The notes under the pieces were generated by a model. The model saw nothing but the letters and a program-made list of their open reading frames with translations. It was not told where the DNA came from and searched no databases. Shown one piece after another: positions 1-8,046 of a stretch of 64,000 bases of DNA. A program made the translations under genes and the position numbers. The stretch is from UMGS1052 sp045580005. Lineage in GTDB: Bacteria; Bacillota; Clostridia; Oscillospirales; CAG-382. The stretch spans positions 1-64,000 of the forward strand of contig JAZNMZ010000012.1 in assembly GCA_045580005.1 (NCBI GenBank), written 5' to 3'. Positions within the stretch are counted from its first letter, which is position 1, and each line of letters opens with the position of its first letter.

Positions 1-2092
1 AGAGCGCCCTGTGAATCCCGACGATGTTGTTGTAAAGCGTTCAGAGGGAGGAGTAAGACTTGTTGACTTCAGCGCTGCTGAGGTAGACCTTTCCAAGTAT
101 GACGAAAGACTTGACAGTCTTGTTCCCGACGCTGTAAGAGAAGACGGCGGAAAGAAGAAGCAAAAGAAAGGCGCGCAGACGCAGATTACACGCGGCGTAG
201 GCGGCCGTATCAACCGAAACGAAGCAGCTGCCCGCGATATTGTTCAGCAGGGCAAAGGCAAGTTTAAAAAGGGTAAGGGCGCACAGCCTACCAAGGAGCC
301 TGTCGAGGTAAAGAAGTTTACAGGTCCAATCACTCTTCCTGACGAAATTATGATTTCCGACCTTGCAGCAAAGCTTAAGATAACAACAGGCGAAGTTATA
401 AAGAAGCTGCTTATGATGGGTCTTGGTATGGACGCTGTCGGCGCCAACAAGTATGTTGACTACGACACTGCATATCTGCTTGCCGATGAAATGGGCATCG
501 TTGCCGAAAAAGAAGTTGTTATCACTATCGAGGAGCGCCTTTTTGCCGACGACGAAGACAAGCCGGAGGATCTTGTTGACAGAAGCCCCGTTGTCTGTGT
601 AATGGGTCATGTTGACCACGGTAAGACATCGCTTCTTGACGCTATCCGTCACACAAATGTAACGGCAGGCGAAGCAGGCGGTATCACTCAGGCAATCGGT
701 GCGTACAGAGTAAAGGTACAGGGCAGAGATATCACATTCCTTGATACTCCCGGTCACGAAGCATTTACCGCAATGCGCGCAAGAGGCGCGCAGGCTACAG
801 ATATAGCAATCCTTGTTGTTGCTGCAGACGATGGTATCATGCCTCAGACAGTTGAAGCGATAAACCACGCCAAGGCTGCAGGTATCTCTATTATCGTTGC
901 CATTAACAAGATGGATAAATTCGGCGCAAACCCAGACAATGTAAAACAGGCGCTTGCAAACTACGAGCTTATTCCCGAAGATTGGGGCGGAGACACAATC
1001 TGCGTTCCTGTATCGGCTCTCAAGCATCAGGGTATTGACGAGCTGCTTGAAATGGTACTTCTCGTTGCCGATATGCACGAGCTCAAAGCAAATCCCAACC
1101 GCGAAGCAAAAGGTATTGTTATCGAAGCAAAACTCGACAAGGGTCGCGGTCCTGTTGCGACAGTGCTTGTTCAGAACGGTACTTTAAAGGCTGGCGATGT
1201 TGTAATTGCAGGTACTGCAATTGGTCATGTACGCTCTATGAACGACGAGAACGGAAGAGCCATGAAGACAGCAGGGCCTTCTGTTCCTGTTGAAATCACA
1301 GGTCTTTCGGAAGTGCCGGACGCAGGCGACGAATTCAGAGCAGTAAAAGACGAGCGTATGGCGCGCGAGCTTGTTGAAAAGCGTAAAAACGACGCCAAGG
1401 AAGAAGAATTCAGGGCAAACGCAAAGGTTTCTCTTGAAAACATCTTTGATCAGATAAACGAGGGTTCAAAAGAGCTTGCAATTATCGTCAAGGCTGATGT
1501 TCAGGGCTCGGCAGAGGCTGTAAAGGCATCGCTTGAAAAGCTCTCAAACGAAGAAGTAAAGGTAAAGGTTATCCACTCTGCAGTAGGCGGAATCAAGGAA
1601 AGCGATGTTATGCTTGCCGACGCTTCAAATGCTATTATCGTAGGGTTCAATGTCCGTCCCGACAAGGGTGCTCTTGACTCGGCAGAGCAGAAAAAGGTTG
1701 ATATCCGCACATACAGAATCATTTACGAATGTATAGAAGAAATTACCGCCGCTATAAACGGTATGCTCGCACCCGAATTCAAGGAAACTATTATCGGTCA
1801 CTGTGAAGTGCGCCAGACAATTCATGTTCCGAATATCGGATTCATTGCAGGCTCTTATGTTACGGACGGTAAGATTACAAGAAACGCCCAGATACGCGTT
1901 GTACGCGACGGCATTGTTATCTTTGAAGACAAGATCGGCTCACTTCGCCGCTTCAAGGACGATGTCAAGGAGGTAGCTCAGGGTTATGAGTGCGGTATCG
2001 GTCTTGAAAAGTTCAATGACATTAAAGAAAGAGATGTTCTTGAAGCCTTTATCATGGAGGAAATAAAGAGAGACATCACAACCGAAAAGTAA
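1..2092 (+). CDS. infB: Translation initiation factor IF-2 (5' end outside window)
   Basis: GTPase that brings initiator fMet-tRNA to the 30S subunit and promotes subunit joining. The reading frame is open to the window edge, so the GTG at 11 is very unlikely to be the start and the N-terminus is missing. A basic, Lys/Gly-rich linker precedes the IF2 N domain (around 330-480). The G domain begins near 590 with GHVDHGKT (P-loop, about 604-627), DTPGHEAF (switch II) and NKMD. Domains II, III and the tRNA-binding C domain follow to the stop. rbfA begins 19 nt downstream, the usual infB-rbfA order of Firmicutes. Identification is certain; only the start is unknown. Confidence 0.98.
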   Translation, partial: ERPVNPDDVVVKRSEGGVRLVDFSAAEVDLSKYDERLDSLVPDAVREDGGKKKQKKGAQTQITRGVGGRINRNEAAARDIVQQGKGKFKKGKGAQPTKEPVEVKKFTGPITLPDEIMISDLAAKLKITTGEVIKKLLMMGLGMDAVGANKYVDYDTAYLLADEMGIVAEKEVVITIEERLFADDEDKPEDLVDRSPVVCVMGHVDHGKTSLLDAIRHTNVTAGEAGGITQAIGAYRVKVQGRDITFLDTPGHEAFTAMRARGAQATDIAILVVAADDGIMPQTVEAINHAKAAGISIIVAINKMDKFGANPDNVKQALANYELIPEDWGGDTICVPVSALKHQGIDELLEMVLLVADMHELKANPNREAKGIVIEAKLDKGRGPVATVLVQNGTLKAGDVVIAGTAIGHVRSMNDENGRAMKTAGPSVPVEITGLSEVPDAGDEFRAVKDERMARELVEKRKNDAKEEEFRANAKVSLENIFDQINEGSKELAIIVKADVQGSAEAVKASLEKLSNEEVKVKVIHSAVGGIKESDVMLADASNAIIVGFNVRPDKGALDSAEQKKVDIRTYRIIYECIEEITAAINGMLAPEFKETIIGHCEVRQTIHVPNIGFIAGSYVTDGKITRNAQIRVVRDGIVIFEDKIGSLRRFKDDVKEVAQGYECGIGLEKFNDIKERDVLEAFIMEEIKRDITTEK

Positions 2093-2111
2093 TATTCAGG
2101 AGGTACCTTCA

Positions 2112-2495
2112 ATGCCTACAGGAAAGAAAAAAAGCGTTCCTTTCCGAAACGGAAGGGTAAACGAGGAAATCTCCCGTGAGCTTACCGAGATTTTAAGAAC
2201 AGTAAAGGACCCCAGAGTCAGCGGCTCGTTTATCAGCATAATCTCTGTGGATACAACTGCCGACCTCAAGTACTGCAAGGTATACTTCAGCGTATACGGC
2301 AGCGATACAAAAGAGGTTGCCAAAGGCATAAAAAGCGCCTCTGGTTATATCAGGCACGAGCTTTCGCAGCGTCTTAATCTACGGGCAACTCCCGAGCTTA
2401 CCTTTATTGCCGACAACAGTATAGAGCACGGTGCTCACATCTCGGCAATAATTGAAAGTCTTGGCAAGGAAACAAAAACCGAAACGGAGAACTAA
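2112..2495 (+). CDS. rbfA: Ribosome-binding factor A
   Basis: KH-fold protein of 127 aa that binds free 30S subunits and assists 16S rRNA 5'-end maturation and late 30S assembly. The size is typical. The N-terminal helix with its EEISRELTEIL segment and the following DPRVSG motif are family hallmarks. The ATG is preceded by the ribosome binding site AGGAGG. It sits in the infB operon 19 nt after infB. The usual next genes of this operon (nrnA, truB) are absent; a yycH-like gene starts 1 nt after the stop. Confidence 0.96.
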   Translation: MPTGKKKSVPFRNGRVNEEISRELTEILRTVKDPRVSGSFISIISVDTTADLKYCKVYFSVYGSDTKEVAKGIKSASGYIRHELSQRLNLRATPELTFIADNSIEHGAHISAIIESLGKETKTETEN

Positions 2496-2496
2496 T

Positions 2497-3927
2497 ATGA
2501 AAAACACCCCGAAACACAAATTCAGAAATGCAATATCGGCGGCAGAATCTGCGCTTATAGTACTGCTTTTTGCATCATTGATTTTCATGTTTGCACAGTA
2601 CTGCATTCTCAACAATGCAAACGCGCCGTCCTCTCTTCCGAAGCTCTCTGAAAATGATGGCGGGGTGTTTTTTGCTCCCGGGGAGGATTCACAGAACCTT
2701 TCCGAAAGCCTTATTATGCCTGCGTTTGTCGGATACAGTGTGAACGGTGAGAATTTTTCTCCAAATCTTCACGACGGCGACTACGAAAAGTTTATGAGCC
2801 TTTCGCAGCCGTTTATTAAGAATGTTTTTTCGGACATCAGCACGATACTCGAGTTTTCATCAGATACGGCAGGCTCGGAGTATATTGATTCTCTGACAGC
2901 AAACTCAAACTATCTTTATTTCCTGTTTCCGACCGAGCTTCCTGCCGCGGCCTTTGTTCCCTCTTTTACCGGTGAGGCGCAGGAGGAAATTTTCCATTCA
3001 TTCAATGTGCGCGAGCTGTATATATTCTGCGACGAATCGGGAAACCTTTCTGGCGCTGTAACGGGTAGCGACGGAAGCATTGCAACTCTCACTGTACAGA
3101 ACAAAGTTAATCTGTCTTTTGAAAATTTCTCGCAGTTTACAAACCTTTCTGATTCCAACAAGTTTGAATTCGCAAGCATTGCCGGCGAGAAAAAGCCTGT
3201 TTACTCGTATTCTGTCGCAATTAACGATATTCTGGAATATAATGACACAGGAGATTTCACTCTGGATTCTCCAGAAGGAGTGAGCAACGCTCTGACGGCA
3301 TTCGGATTTAACCCCAACGGCACAAGATTCTACAAGAGTACCTCTGACGGCAGCCTTACATATGTACAGGAGCAGGGAGTTTTGTCTGTAAGTACCGCCG
3401 GCGACATTCTGTACTCCTCGTCGGGAGGGGGAATGCATCTTTCGGAATTTTTGAACCTCGAAAGAAGCAGCTACTCTTTCTCCGAAAAAATCTGTGCGGC
3501 GCACAGGATAATAAATTCTCTTGATAAAGCTCTCTACGGCAAAGACGCCTCTTTGTGTCTTACCGACATCAGCTACAGCGACGGAAGTCTTGTTCTTGAT
3601 TTTTGTTACGCTGTGAGTGGCGTAAGATTTGAGGGCCGTGCCGCAAGGTTCATTTTCAGCGACAGCGCACTTACCTATGCAAGCGTCACACGCAACACCT
3701 ACAAAAGGCTTTCTGACACAAGCCGCGATATTCCGCAAAAGCTTCTGGTGGCAATATATTTGGACAGATTTTCAGACAGCAAGCGGGTGCAGGGCGGCTC
3801 GTTCGTATCTGTGTACACAAGTACCGACACCACAGACGAGGGAACGCTGTACAGCTCGAGATTTGCTCTTCTTGAAAAAGAAGCAAGCGTTCCGACAGAT
3901 GCTCAAAGCAAGGAGGAAGAAGAATGA
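2497..3927 (+). CDS. YycH-like regulatory membrane protein
   Basis: Protein of 476 aa, probably the YycH family. In known systems YycH and YycI are single-pass extracytoplasmic proteins that modulate the WalK sensor kinase controlling cell-wall hydrolases. One transmembrane helix lies at about residues 14-36 and the rest is an extracellular beta-rich domain; the segment near residues 265-305 resembles the YycH core. The ATG at 2497 follows the rbfA stop by 1 nt; an in-frame upstream start at 2452 lies inside rbfA and was not used. It overlaps the yycI-like gene by ATGA. No walR or walK is in the window, so the partner is elsewhere or different. Family assignment rests on pattern and the pair arrangement. 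Confidence 0.7.
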   Translation: MKNTPKHKFRNAISAAESALIVLLFASLIFMFAQYCILNNANAPSSLPKLSENDGGVFFAPGEDSQNLSESLIMPAFVGYSVNGENFSPNLHDGDYEKFMSLSQPFIKNVFSDISTILEFSSDTAGSEYIDSLTANSNYLYFLFPTELPAAAFVPSFTGEAQEEIFHSFNVRELYIFCDESGNLSGAVTGSDGSIATLTVQNKVNLSFENFSQFTNLSDSNKFEFASIAGEKKPVYSYSVAINDILEYNDTGDFTLDSPEGVSNALTAFGFNPNGTRFYKSTSDGSLTYVQEQGVLSVSTAGDILYSSSGGGMHLSEFLNLERSSYSFSEKICAAHRIINSLDKALYGKDASLCLTDISYSDGSLVLDFCYAVSGVRFEGRAARFIFSDSALTYASVTRNTYKRLSDTSRDIPQKLLVAIYLDRFSDSKRVQGGSFVSVYTSTDTTDEGTLYSSRFALLEKEASVPTDAQSKEEEE

Positions 3928-4865
3928 ACTGGACAAAAGTAAAGCTGATTCTTATTATTTTTCTTGCTGTTCTCAATATCTATTTGTTCGCAAAGCTCAC
4001 ACAGGTTTATGATATGTCGGCATATCTGCCCGACACTCTCCTTGAAAAAGCGAGCGAAAACCTGGCTCAGCGCGGTATTTATATTTTGCCCGACACAATC
4101 GACAACAGGCATTACACTAAGGACATATATATCTGCACCACAGGTATGCTCACCGCAGACAGACTTGCAACACAGGATAGTTCCAATTATCTTGAAAACG
4201 CATTTTCTTCCCTTTACGGCGATGACGGATATACCGTAAGATATTTTGATATTCCCGACGGTGTTTCGGCAACTGTTGCAAATCCAGACGGCAGCGTTTT
4301 TGGGGTTGCTGTTCTCAGCGACGGCTTCGGGATAGAGTATTATATGCCGGGTATTGATACAGAGGTGATGTCAGGTGAGCTTGCATCAGATATCGATATC
4401 ACTCAGACAGCAAGTGCTCCGTCAAAAGTAAAAAAAGTTATTTCAAATTTCTTTGAGGATGTTTACAGCACTTCACCTATAGGCTACAGTATTTCGCGCA
4501 CAAGCGCACTGGACGGCGGTTATCTTGTAACCTGCCAGCTAACGCTTGATTCTATTCCTTTGTGTGATATGTCGCTTAGCTTCTTTGTGAACGACGGCAA
4601 AATAAACTACATCAAAGGAACACTCCCCACAGACAAAATTACTGCAGAGTACAATAACGAGCTTATAGACGGGGTCAACATTCTTTTTCGCCTCGACGAG
4701 CAGGGAGAAATAACAATTATCAATGAATCTCTCGTATATGCTGCGGTAAAATACGACACAGAAAGCTATTTCTTTGTCCCCTCCCGACACTTTACATACA
4801 AGAGTGCAGACGGCATCACCTCTCACTCAGTTTATGACAGTATCGCCGGGACAAAACTGAAATAA
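3924..4865 (+). CDS. YycI-like regulatory membrane protein
   Basis: Protein of 313 aa with the characteristic YycI beginning: MNWTK followed immediately by a transmembrane helix (residues 7-25) and an extracellular domain. YycI partners with YycH on the outer face of the membrane to tune the WalK kinase. The start overlaps the yycH-like stop (ATGA), so the two are translationally coupled. The pair is followed by murA after 275 bp, an order also common downstream of walRK in Clostridia, although here rbfA takes the upstream place. The C-terminal domain is divergent, so this is a family-level call. Confidence 0.7.
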   Translation: MNWTKVKLILIIFLAVLNIYLFAKLTQVYDMSAYLPDTLLEKASENLAQRGIYILPDTIDNRHYTKDIYICTTGMLTADRLATQDSSNYLENAFSSLYGDDGYTVRYFDIPDGVSATVANPDGSVFGVAVLSDGFGIEYYMPGIDTEVMSGELASDIDITQTASAPSKVKKVISNFFEDVYSTSPIGYSISRTSALDGGYLVTCQLTLDSIPLCDMSLSFFVNDGKINYIKGTLPTDKITAEYNNELIDGVNILFRLDEQGEITIINESLVYAAVKYDTESYFFVPSRHFTYKSADGITSHSVYDSIAGTKLK

Positions 4866-4972
4866 ATCTCTGACTTTTAAGCAATTATTTATGATTTATT
4901 AACAATCGATTTGAAAAACAGAAAATTCTTAAGATTTTTTTAAGGAAAATTGTAATTTTTTTTATAAAAGCA

Positions 4973-5001
4973 TTCCCTTTTCAGCATAATAGTGTTATAA
5001 T
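4973..5001 (+). promoter_or_regulatory. Promoter for murA (extended -10)
   Basis: Consensus -10 TATAAT at 4996-5001 with an upstream TG at 4993-4994 (extended -10) and a weak -35 TTCCCT at 4973-4978, 17-bp spacer. About 130 nt of leader follow before the murA ATG. The block from about 4961 to 5001 closely resembles the promoter of the ferredoxin gene. Confidence 0.6.
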
Positions 5002-5032
5002 ATATATGTAAAATGGTGTAAAGCTGTAAAGG

Positions 5033-5117
5033 TTCCGTATTTTTCACACAATAAACTGTGCAACAATCCGGAATTTTTGCTTTTTGCCTGTTCATTAAAT
5101 CATCGCTTTATAGCGAT
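5033..5117 (+). promoter_or_regulatory. murA leader with two hairpins
   Basis: The leader holds a nested inverted repeat (TTCCG at about 5033 with CGGAA at about 5072, CACA/TGTG inside) followed by a T-rich run, and a second hairpin CATCGC-TTTATA-GCGATG at 5100-5117 just before the ribosome binding site. The first could act as a weak attenuator. No known riboswitch class was recognised. Confidence 0.3.
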
Positions 5118-5140
5118 GTAAAACTTCAGGAGCGAGATTA

Positions 5141-6436
5141 ATGGATAAATTTATAGTTAACGGAGGAACACCGCTCACCGGCGAAATAGAAGTAAGCGGC
5201 ATGAAAAACGCAGCTGTTGCCATTATTTTCGGCACAATTCTTACCGAGGGTAAGTGCGTTATTGAAAATCTTCCTGATATAAGTGATGTTGTCGACTCTA
5301 TGGCTATTCTGCAGAGTGTCGGCGCAAAGGTAAAAAGATTAAACAAAAGCACATACGAAATAGATACAAGAAAAATCAACCCGGGTACTTCTCCCTACGA
5401 GCTTGTGAGAAAAATGCGTGCGTCATACTACATCCTCGGAGCAGAGCTCGGCCGTTTTGGCAAGGCTCACGCGGCATATCCCGGCGGTTGTGACTTTGGC
5501 GTCCGTCCTATCGACCAGCACATGAAGGGCTTTGAAGCACTCGGAGCAAAGGTTGATGTCGAGAGCGCATATATAGATGTAGACGCGACAGAAAACGGTC
5601 TTGTCGGAGCAAACATTTATATGGACTGCGTTACTGTCGGAGCAACAATCAACATCATGCTCGCAGCCTGCCGTGCCAAGGGCACAACCATCATCGACAA
5701 CGCGGCAAGAGAACCTCATGTTGTTGACCTTGCAAACTTCCTCAACGCCTCAGGCGCAAATATCACAGGCGCAGGTACCGATGTCATCAAGATAAAAGGT
5801 GTTGACAGACTCCACGGCGTAAACTACGCGATTATTCCCGATATGATAGAGGCAGGCACATTCATGATTGCCGCAGCGGCAACCGGCGGAGATGTGCTTG
5901 TTACAAATATTATCCCGAAGCATGTTGACTCAATCTCTGCAAAGCTTGTTGAAATGGGCGTTGATGTCGAAGAATTCGACGACGCAGTAAGAATCTCCCG
6001 CAAGGGCGAGCTCAACAAGGTGACTGTCAAGACACTGCCCTACCCCGGCTTCCCCACAGATATGAATCCACAGATGTGCGTGCTTATGTGCCTGGCAAAG
6101 GGCGTGAGTATGCTCTCGGAGGGTGTATGGGACAACAGATTCCGATATGTTGAGGAATTAAGGCTTATGGGAGCCGATATCAAGGTGGATGGCAAACTCG
6201 CTGTTATTGAAGGAATAGAGGGCTTCAGTGCCGCTCCTGTCAGAGCCGTTGACCTGCGTGCAGGTGCTGCTATGATTATTGCAGCTCTTGTTGCAAACGG
6301 CAAGACAGAAATATACGACATACAGCATATCCAGAGAGGCTATGAGGATATAGTTTCCAAGCTGCGCGGAATCGGCGCAGACATAAAGCTTGTCACCACA
6401 TATGACGACAGCGATTCTCTCCCTGCAGCAAACTGA
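5141..6436 (+). CDS. murA: UDP-N-acetylglucosamine 1-carboxyvinyltransferase
   Basis: Cytoplasmic enzyme catalysing the first committed step of peptidoglycan precursor synthesis: transfer of enolpyruvate from PEP to UDP-GlcNAc. Length 431 aa is normal (about 420). Visible signatures are the Lys-Asn pair in SGMKNAAVA near residue 22, the loop PGGCDFGVRP carrying the catalytic Cys (the fosfomycin target) near residue 117, and repeated inverse alpha/beta units of the EPSP-synthase fold. The ATG has an AGGAG-type ribosome binding site. The gene has its own promoter at 4973-5001 and a strong terminator at 6447. Confidence 0.97.
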   Translation: MDKFIVNGGTPLTGEIEVSGMKNAAVAIIFGTILTEGKCVIENLPDISDVVDSMAILQSVGAKVKRLNKSTYEIDTRKINPGTSPYELVRKMRASYYILGAELGRFGKAHAAYPGGCDFGVRPIDQHMKGFEALGAKVDVESAYIDVDATENGLVGANIYMDCVTVGATINIMLAACRAKGTTIIDNAAREPHVVDLANFLNASGANITGAGTDVIKIKGVDRLHGVNYAIIPDMIEAGTFMIAAAATGGDVLVTNIIPKHVDSISAKLVEMGVDVEEFDDAVRISRKGELNKVTVKTLPYPGFPTDMNPQMCVLMCLAKGVSMLSEGVWDNRFRYVEELRLMGADIKVDGKLAVIEGIEGFSAAPVRAVDLRAGAAMIIAALVANGKTEIYDIQHIQRGYEDIVSKLRGIGADIKLVTTYDDSDSLPAAN

Positions 6437-6446
6437 TATGTAAATT

Positions 6447-6482
6447 AAAGACAGCCGATTTGATTTTGGCTGTCTTTTTTAT
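6447..6482 (+). terminator. Terminator after murA
   Basis: Stem AAAGACAGCC (6447-6456) pairs with GGCTGTCTTT (6468-6477), loop of 11 nt, followed by a T run. Confidence 0.9.
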
Positions 6483-6560
6483 TTTTTCATCAAAAATCGC
6501 ATTTTTTTACACACTTTTCCAAAAAATCAAAAAATATTTTTATTTTTTTATAAAAACATC

Positions 6561-6589
6561 TTTTCTTTTGCATAATGGTGTGTTATAAT
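6561..6589 (+). promoter_or_regulatory. Promoter for the ferredoxin gene (extended -10)
   Basis: TATAAT at 6584-6589 with TG at 6581-6582 (extended -10) and a poor -35 TTTTCT at 6561-6566. It lies about 70 nt before the ferredoxin ATG, inside a very A/T-rich tract. Confidence 0.65.
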
Positions 6590-6659
6590 AGAGGCAAGTT
6601 ACCGGCAGAGTACTGTCTGCTGATAGCCATTATATCATTTTTAACGGAGGTGTAAATAA

Positions 6660-6830
6660 ATGGCATATGTAATTACTGACGATTGCATCGCTTGCGGCGC
6701 TTGCGTAGACGAATGTCCCGTAAATGTTATTTCCGAAGGCGACGGCAAGTATGTAATAAACAAGGATGAATGTATCGACTGCGGTACATGTGCAGGCGTT
6801 TGTCCTGTAGGAGCTCCCAAGGCTGAATAA
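6660..6830 (+). CDS. 2[4Fe-4S] ferredoxin, 56 aa
   Basis: Small soluble electron carrier of the clostridial type, holding two [4Fe-4S] clusters and serving low-potential reactions such as pyruvate:ferredoxin oxidoreductase or hydrogenase. The 56-aa protein has two CxxCxxCxxxCP motifs: CIACGACVDECP at residues 9-20 and CIDCGTCAGVCP at 38-49, related by internal duplication. The ribosome binding site CGGAGG lies about 8 nt before the ATG. It is transcribed alone between two terminators. The length and all eight cysteines are canonical. Confidence 0.96.
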   Translation: MAYVITDDCIACGACVDECPVNVISEGDGKYVINKDECIDCGTCAGVCPVGAPKAE

Positions 6831-6846
6831 TTTTAGTTTACTTAAA

Positions 6847-6882
6847 AAAAGAAAGAACCGTTCCGACGGTTCTTTCTTTTTT
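6847..6882 (+). terminator. Bidirectional terminator between convergent genes
   Basis: Long stem AAAAGAAAGAACCG / CGGTTCTTTCTTTT with a 6-nt loop, A run on the left and T run on the right. It serves the ferredoxin gene on plus and the small aconitase-like gene, whose stop lies at 6881, on minus. Confidence 0.9.
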
Positions 6883-7387
6883 ATATTCCACTAAGATTAA
6901 GCGTTATAACTTTTTTATAGTTGTGTTCACCGTCGTTTAGGAACATCGGCGCCTCGGGCATCCCATGCTCCTGAATATACATCACAGTGTTGAAATCACT
7001 TTCAAAAAGAATGCAGAAAGGAGAAAGCTCGCTGAGCTTTTCTGCAATGCAAAGTCTGTCCTGCATTGTAAGGTAAGTGAGGCTGTCGCCCCCAAACTCG
7101 AGACATAAGCCCTCAACACCTAAATTTAAAAGCTGTTCTTTTATGAAAAAAGCTACCTCCGAGCTTTTTGCATCATATCTCACAGTGCCGTCAAGGTTTA
7201 TAAAAACGCTCTCGGGTATGGTGACGCCCGTTTGCATATCTCCGACAAAAAGAGCTCCATAGGCTCCGCACAGTCTGTCAGAATACGACAGCTTTGCGGA
7301 GTTGTTTATATCTTCTTTAAAAAACACTTCGCCGACGCGTGTGTCTTTGCCTGTGCTGTAACCGATTATTTTCTGAAGTATCGTCAT
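6881..7387 (-). CDS. Small aconitase/LeuC-like domain protein
   Basis: Protein of 168 aa that looks derived from the aconitase / 3-isopropylmalate dehydratase large subunit family. The start MTILQKIIGYSTGK followed by GEV resembles the LeuC N-terminus. The stretch with VTIPESVFINLDGTV, then CLEFGGDSLTYLTMQDR, matches the LeuC region following the HGDTHT segment. The HGDTHT segment and the C-terminal part with the three cluster cysteines are missing, against about 420 aa for LeuC, so hydratase activity is not expected. The ATG at 7387 is preferred over a GTG at 7405 because of its GAGG site and its 2-nt spacing after thiN. It is the last gene of the long minus-strand cluster. The role is unknown. 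Confidence 0.6.
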   Translation of the reverse strand: MTILQKIIGYSTGKDTRVGEVFFKEDINNSAKLSYSDRLCGAYGALFVGDMQTGVTIPESVFINLDGTVRYDAKSSEVAFFIKEQLLNLGVEGLCLEFGGDSLTYLTMQDRLCIAEKLSELSPFCILFESDFNTVMYIQEHGMPEAPMFLNDGEHNYKKVITLNLSGI

Positions 7388-7389
7388 CC

Positions 7390-8046
7390 CTAATCCTCGC
7401 TGCACACAATAAGAGCCTGTCCCTCGCCCACCTCGATAAGCGCTCTGGACGCTGTAATCTCGTTGGATACGGTGACAAAAAAGCTTCGCTCAAGCTCTTG
7501 TCTTTTGATGTCATACTTAAATCCGCGCATAACAATATTTTTTATACTCGCATCAAGCGGAATGAGAGACACATATTTTTTTGAGTTTTTTTCAAAATAG
7601 TTCTTCTTCTCGGCAAGATATGCTATGTTCTTGCCGTTTGTAATCATACCGCGTGCGCCGTTTTGCCTTATGTACTCAAGCAGAAAGACATTTGCAAGAG
7701 TGTGGTCAAGGCGTCCGCCCAGTCCTCCGACAATAACAATATCCTTGCAACCATCTGACAGCGCATATTTTACCGCGAGGCTTGTATCGGTATCGTCCTT
7801 TTCGGGCGGAAACGGAATAAATCTCACATCCGGAAAATCGTTTTTCAAACTTCCTCCGTATGAGTCCATATCTCCAAGGATAACACAGGGAGCTATACAC
7901 TTTACGCGCTCTGAGAACAAAAGCAGATTCTCACACCCCGAATCGGCAGCTATAACAAGGTCGCGCTCACAGGGAAGCTCTGTCATCCTCTCGGGATAAA
8001 AATCCTTGCCTCCCGTAAAAATAAAGCATTTACGAGTCCCATTCAT
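7390..8046 (-). CDS. thiN: Thiamine pyrophosphokinase
   Basis: Transfers pyrophosphate from ATP to thiamine, giving thiamine diphosphate. The 218-aa length is typical. Signatures are the early FTGG and AADSG segments, GDMDS, the PPEKDDTDT motif (metal/ATP binding), and GGRLDHTLAN in the catalytic domain, followed by the C-terminal thiamine-binding beta domain. It overlaps the end of rsgA by 17 nt, consistent with the prpC-prkC-rsgA-(rpe)-thiN order of Firmicutes, but rpe is absent here. Confidence 0.95.
   Translation of the reverse strand: MNGTRKCFIFTGGKDFYPERMTELPCERDLVIAADSGCENLLLFSERVKCIAPCVILGDMDSYGGSLKNDFPDVRFIPFPPEKDDTDTSLAVKYALSDGCKDIVIVGGLGGRLDHTLANVFLLEYIRQNGARGMITNGKNIAYLAEKKNYFEKNSKKYVSLIPLDASIKNIVMRGFKYDIKRQELERSFFVTVSNEITASRALIEVGEGQALIVCSED

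Noticed and set aside
41..1078. 345-codon open frame on minus, opposite infB
   Set aside because: It is the antisense shadow of infB: no ribosome binding site, Cys-rich composition typical of reversed frames, and infB is certain.
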